Part shown: positions 4,498-5,095 of the stretch, in pieces | How the letters are laid out: each line of letters begins with the position of its first letter | How positions within the stretch are numbered: position 1 is the first letter of the stretch | From: JBEIJQ01 sp040380145 | GTDB taxonomy: Bacteria > Bacteroidota > Bacteroidia > Chitinophagales > Saprospiraceae | DNA length: 5,095 bases | Direction of reading: 5' to 3' | Assembly (NCBI GenBank): GCA_040380145.1 | Contig: JBEIJQ010000195.1 | Coordinates: 1 to 5,095, forward strand | Translations under genes and position numbers: made by a program | Notes under the pieces: model-generated | Databases searched by the model: none | Told to the model about the DNA's origin: nothing | The model's input: the letters and a program-made list of their open reading frames with translations, nothing else

Positions 4498-5095
4498 ATG
4501 CTTTTTTTATCTTTTATTCAAAAAAAAATCCACTGCAAGTGCCTTGCGATTTTATCGCTGCTGCTGTTTTTTCAAACTGCCAAGGCCCAACAGTTTTTGT
4601 ACGGACAGGTGACCGATGAGGGCGGACAAGCCCTCATCGGTGCCTTGGTATATTGGGAAGACAGCGTGGCGCTCCGCACCGTTACCAACGACACCGGAGC
4701 GTTCGTGATCACCCGTTATCGCCCCGAGGAGGCCCGCCACCTCAAAGTGGAGTTCGTCGGCTACGATGCGGTGATCGTGCCCATCATGCCCGGCGAAGAG
4801 AGCGTTCTCGTGCAGGTCAGCGGCATCGTTGACCTTGCGGCGGTGAACGTCGAGGCCCGGCGCCGGGGCAATTATGTTTCGGTCATGTCGCCCCGCAACG
4901 TGGAGATTGTGGGCGAGACCGAGCTGCGCAAGGCACCCTGCTGCAACTTGTCCGAGAGTTTCGAGACCAACGCCACGGTGGACGTGAACTTCACCGATGC
5001 CGTGACGGGGGCCAAGGAGATCGAAATGCTCGGATTGCGGGGCATTTACACCCAACTGATGATCGAAAACCGGCCCGCGCTGAACGGACTGGCCA
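4498..5095 (+). CDS. TonB-dependent outer-membrane receptor, N-terminal part (cut by right edge)
   Basis: The first 199 residues of an outer-membrane active transporter are visible, still open at the window end. A signal peptide (hydrophobic about 16-27, cleavage near AKA-Q, 28-31) leads into a carboxypeptidase-regulatory-like beta-sandwich domain at about 33-115 (YGQVTDEGGQALIGALVYW, then TNDTGAFVI and VEFVGYDAVIV), as in many Bacteroidota receptors. The plug domain begins near 116 with VNVEARRRG, followed by LRKAPCCNLSESFETN (143-158), VDVNFTDAVTGAKEIEMLG (161-179) and YTQLMIENRPALNGLA (184-199). The dicysteine CCNLSESFETN form is, from memory, typical of a Bacteroidota receptor class found beside HYC_CC_PP and copper-related proteins, which fits the genes here. 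ATG 4498 is chosen because it begins the signal peptide and no later Met precedes residue 98; an in-frame stop lies at 4444-4446. A terminator-like hairpin ends 7 nt upstream, so expression may need read-through or an unseen promoter. Substrate unknown; a copper or other metal complex is inferred. Confidence 0.85.
   Translation, partial: MLFLSFIQKKIHCKCLAILSLLLFFQTAKAQQFLYGQVTDEGGQALIGALVYWEDSVALRTVTNDTGAFVITRYRPEEARHLKVEFVGYDAVIVPIMPGEESVLVQVSGIVDLAAVNVEARRRGNYVSVMSPRNVEIVGETELRKAPCCNLSESFETNATVDVNFTDAVTGAKEIEMLGLRGIYTQLMIENRPALNGLA

Noticed and set aside
4552..5055. 167-codon minus-strand open frame opposite the receptor
   Set aside because: The plus strand encodes a continuous signal peptide, regulatory-like domain and plug; the antisense frame shows nothing.

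Overview
The window looks like chromosomal DNA from a GC-rich member of the Bacteroidota; a Saprospiria-like lineage is possible but cannot be fixed from this sequence. Four things point there. Two gene starts have matches to the Bacteroidota -7 promoter consensus TAnnTTTG. Start codons are preceded by A/T-rich leaders, mostly without Shine-Dalgarno sites. A HYC_CC_PP-type cysteine-rich secreted protein is present. A TonB-dependent receptor carries an N-terminal carboxypeptidase-regulatory-like domain. Genes are GC-rich and are separated by short spacers full of A and T runs.

Left part (1-1258, minus strand): the permease (pstA-like) and ATPase (pstB-like, cut by the left edge) of a phosphate-type ABC importer. 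The ATPase has a normal Walker A motif, but its Q-loop glutamine is Glu and its ABC signature is LTVAQ instead of LSGGQ. The permease is the first gene of its transcription unit, so no pstS or pstC lies directly upstream of it.

Centre and right (1354-5095, plus strand): a set that looks dedicated to metal handling, most likely copper, in the cell envelope. In order it holds a 168-residue cysteine-rich HYC_CC_PP-like exported protein, an MbnP-like lipoprotein, an MbnH/MauG-like di-haem c-type cytochrome also predicted to be a lipoprotein, a small exported DUF2147 protein, and the N-terminal 199 residues of a TonB-dependent receptor (cut by the right edge). In methanotrophs MbnH oxidises a tryptophan of MbnP to kynurenine, which creates a copper site. 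Here the pair sits in tight operon order (8-nt gap), with no recognisable methanobactin gene in the window and with a receptor downstream. The working model is that the receptor moves a metal or metal complex across the outer membrane, the MbnP-like lipoprotein binds copper after modification by its di-haem partner, and the Cys-rich protein binds or senses metal. The pair and its partners are recognisable from sequence; the shared role and the metal are inference.

Regulatory structure: the permease and the Cys-rich gene are divergent, each with a TAnnTTTG element, and the one before the Cys-rich gene lies only 4 nt from its ATG, suggesting a leaderless mRNA. A good terminator-like hairpin separates the DUF2147 gene from the receptor and ends 7 nt before the receptor ATG. 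No RNA genes, CRISPR arrays, insertion sequences or integrase-type attachment sites were seen.
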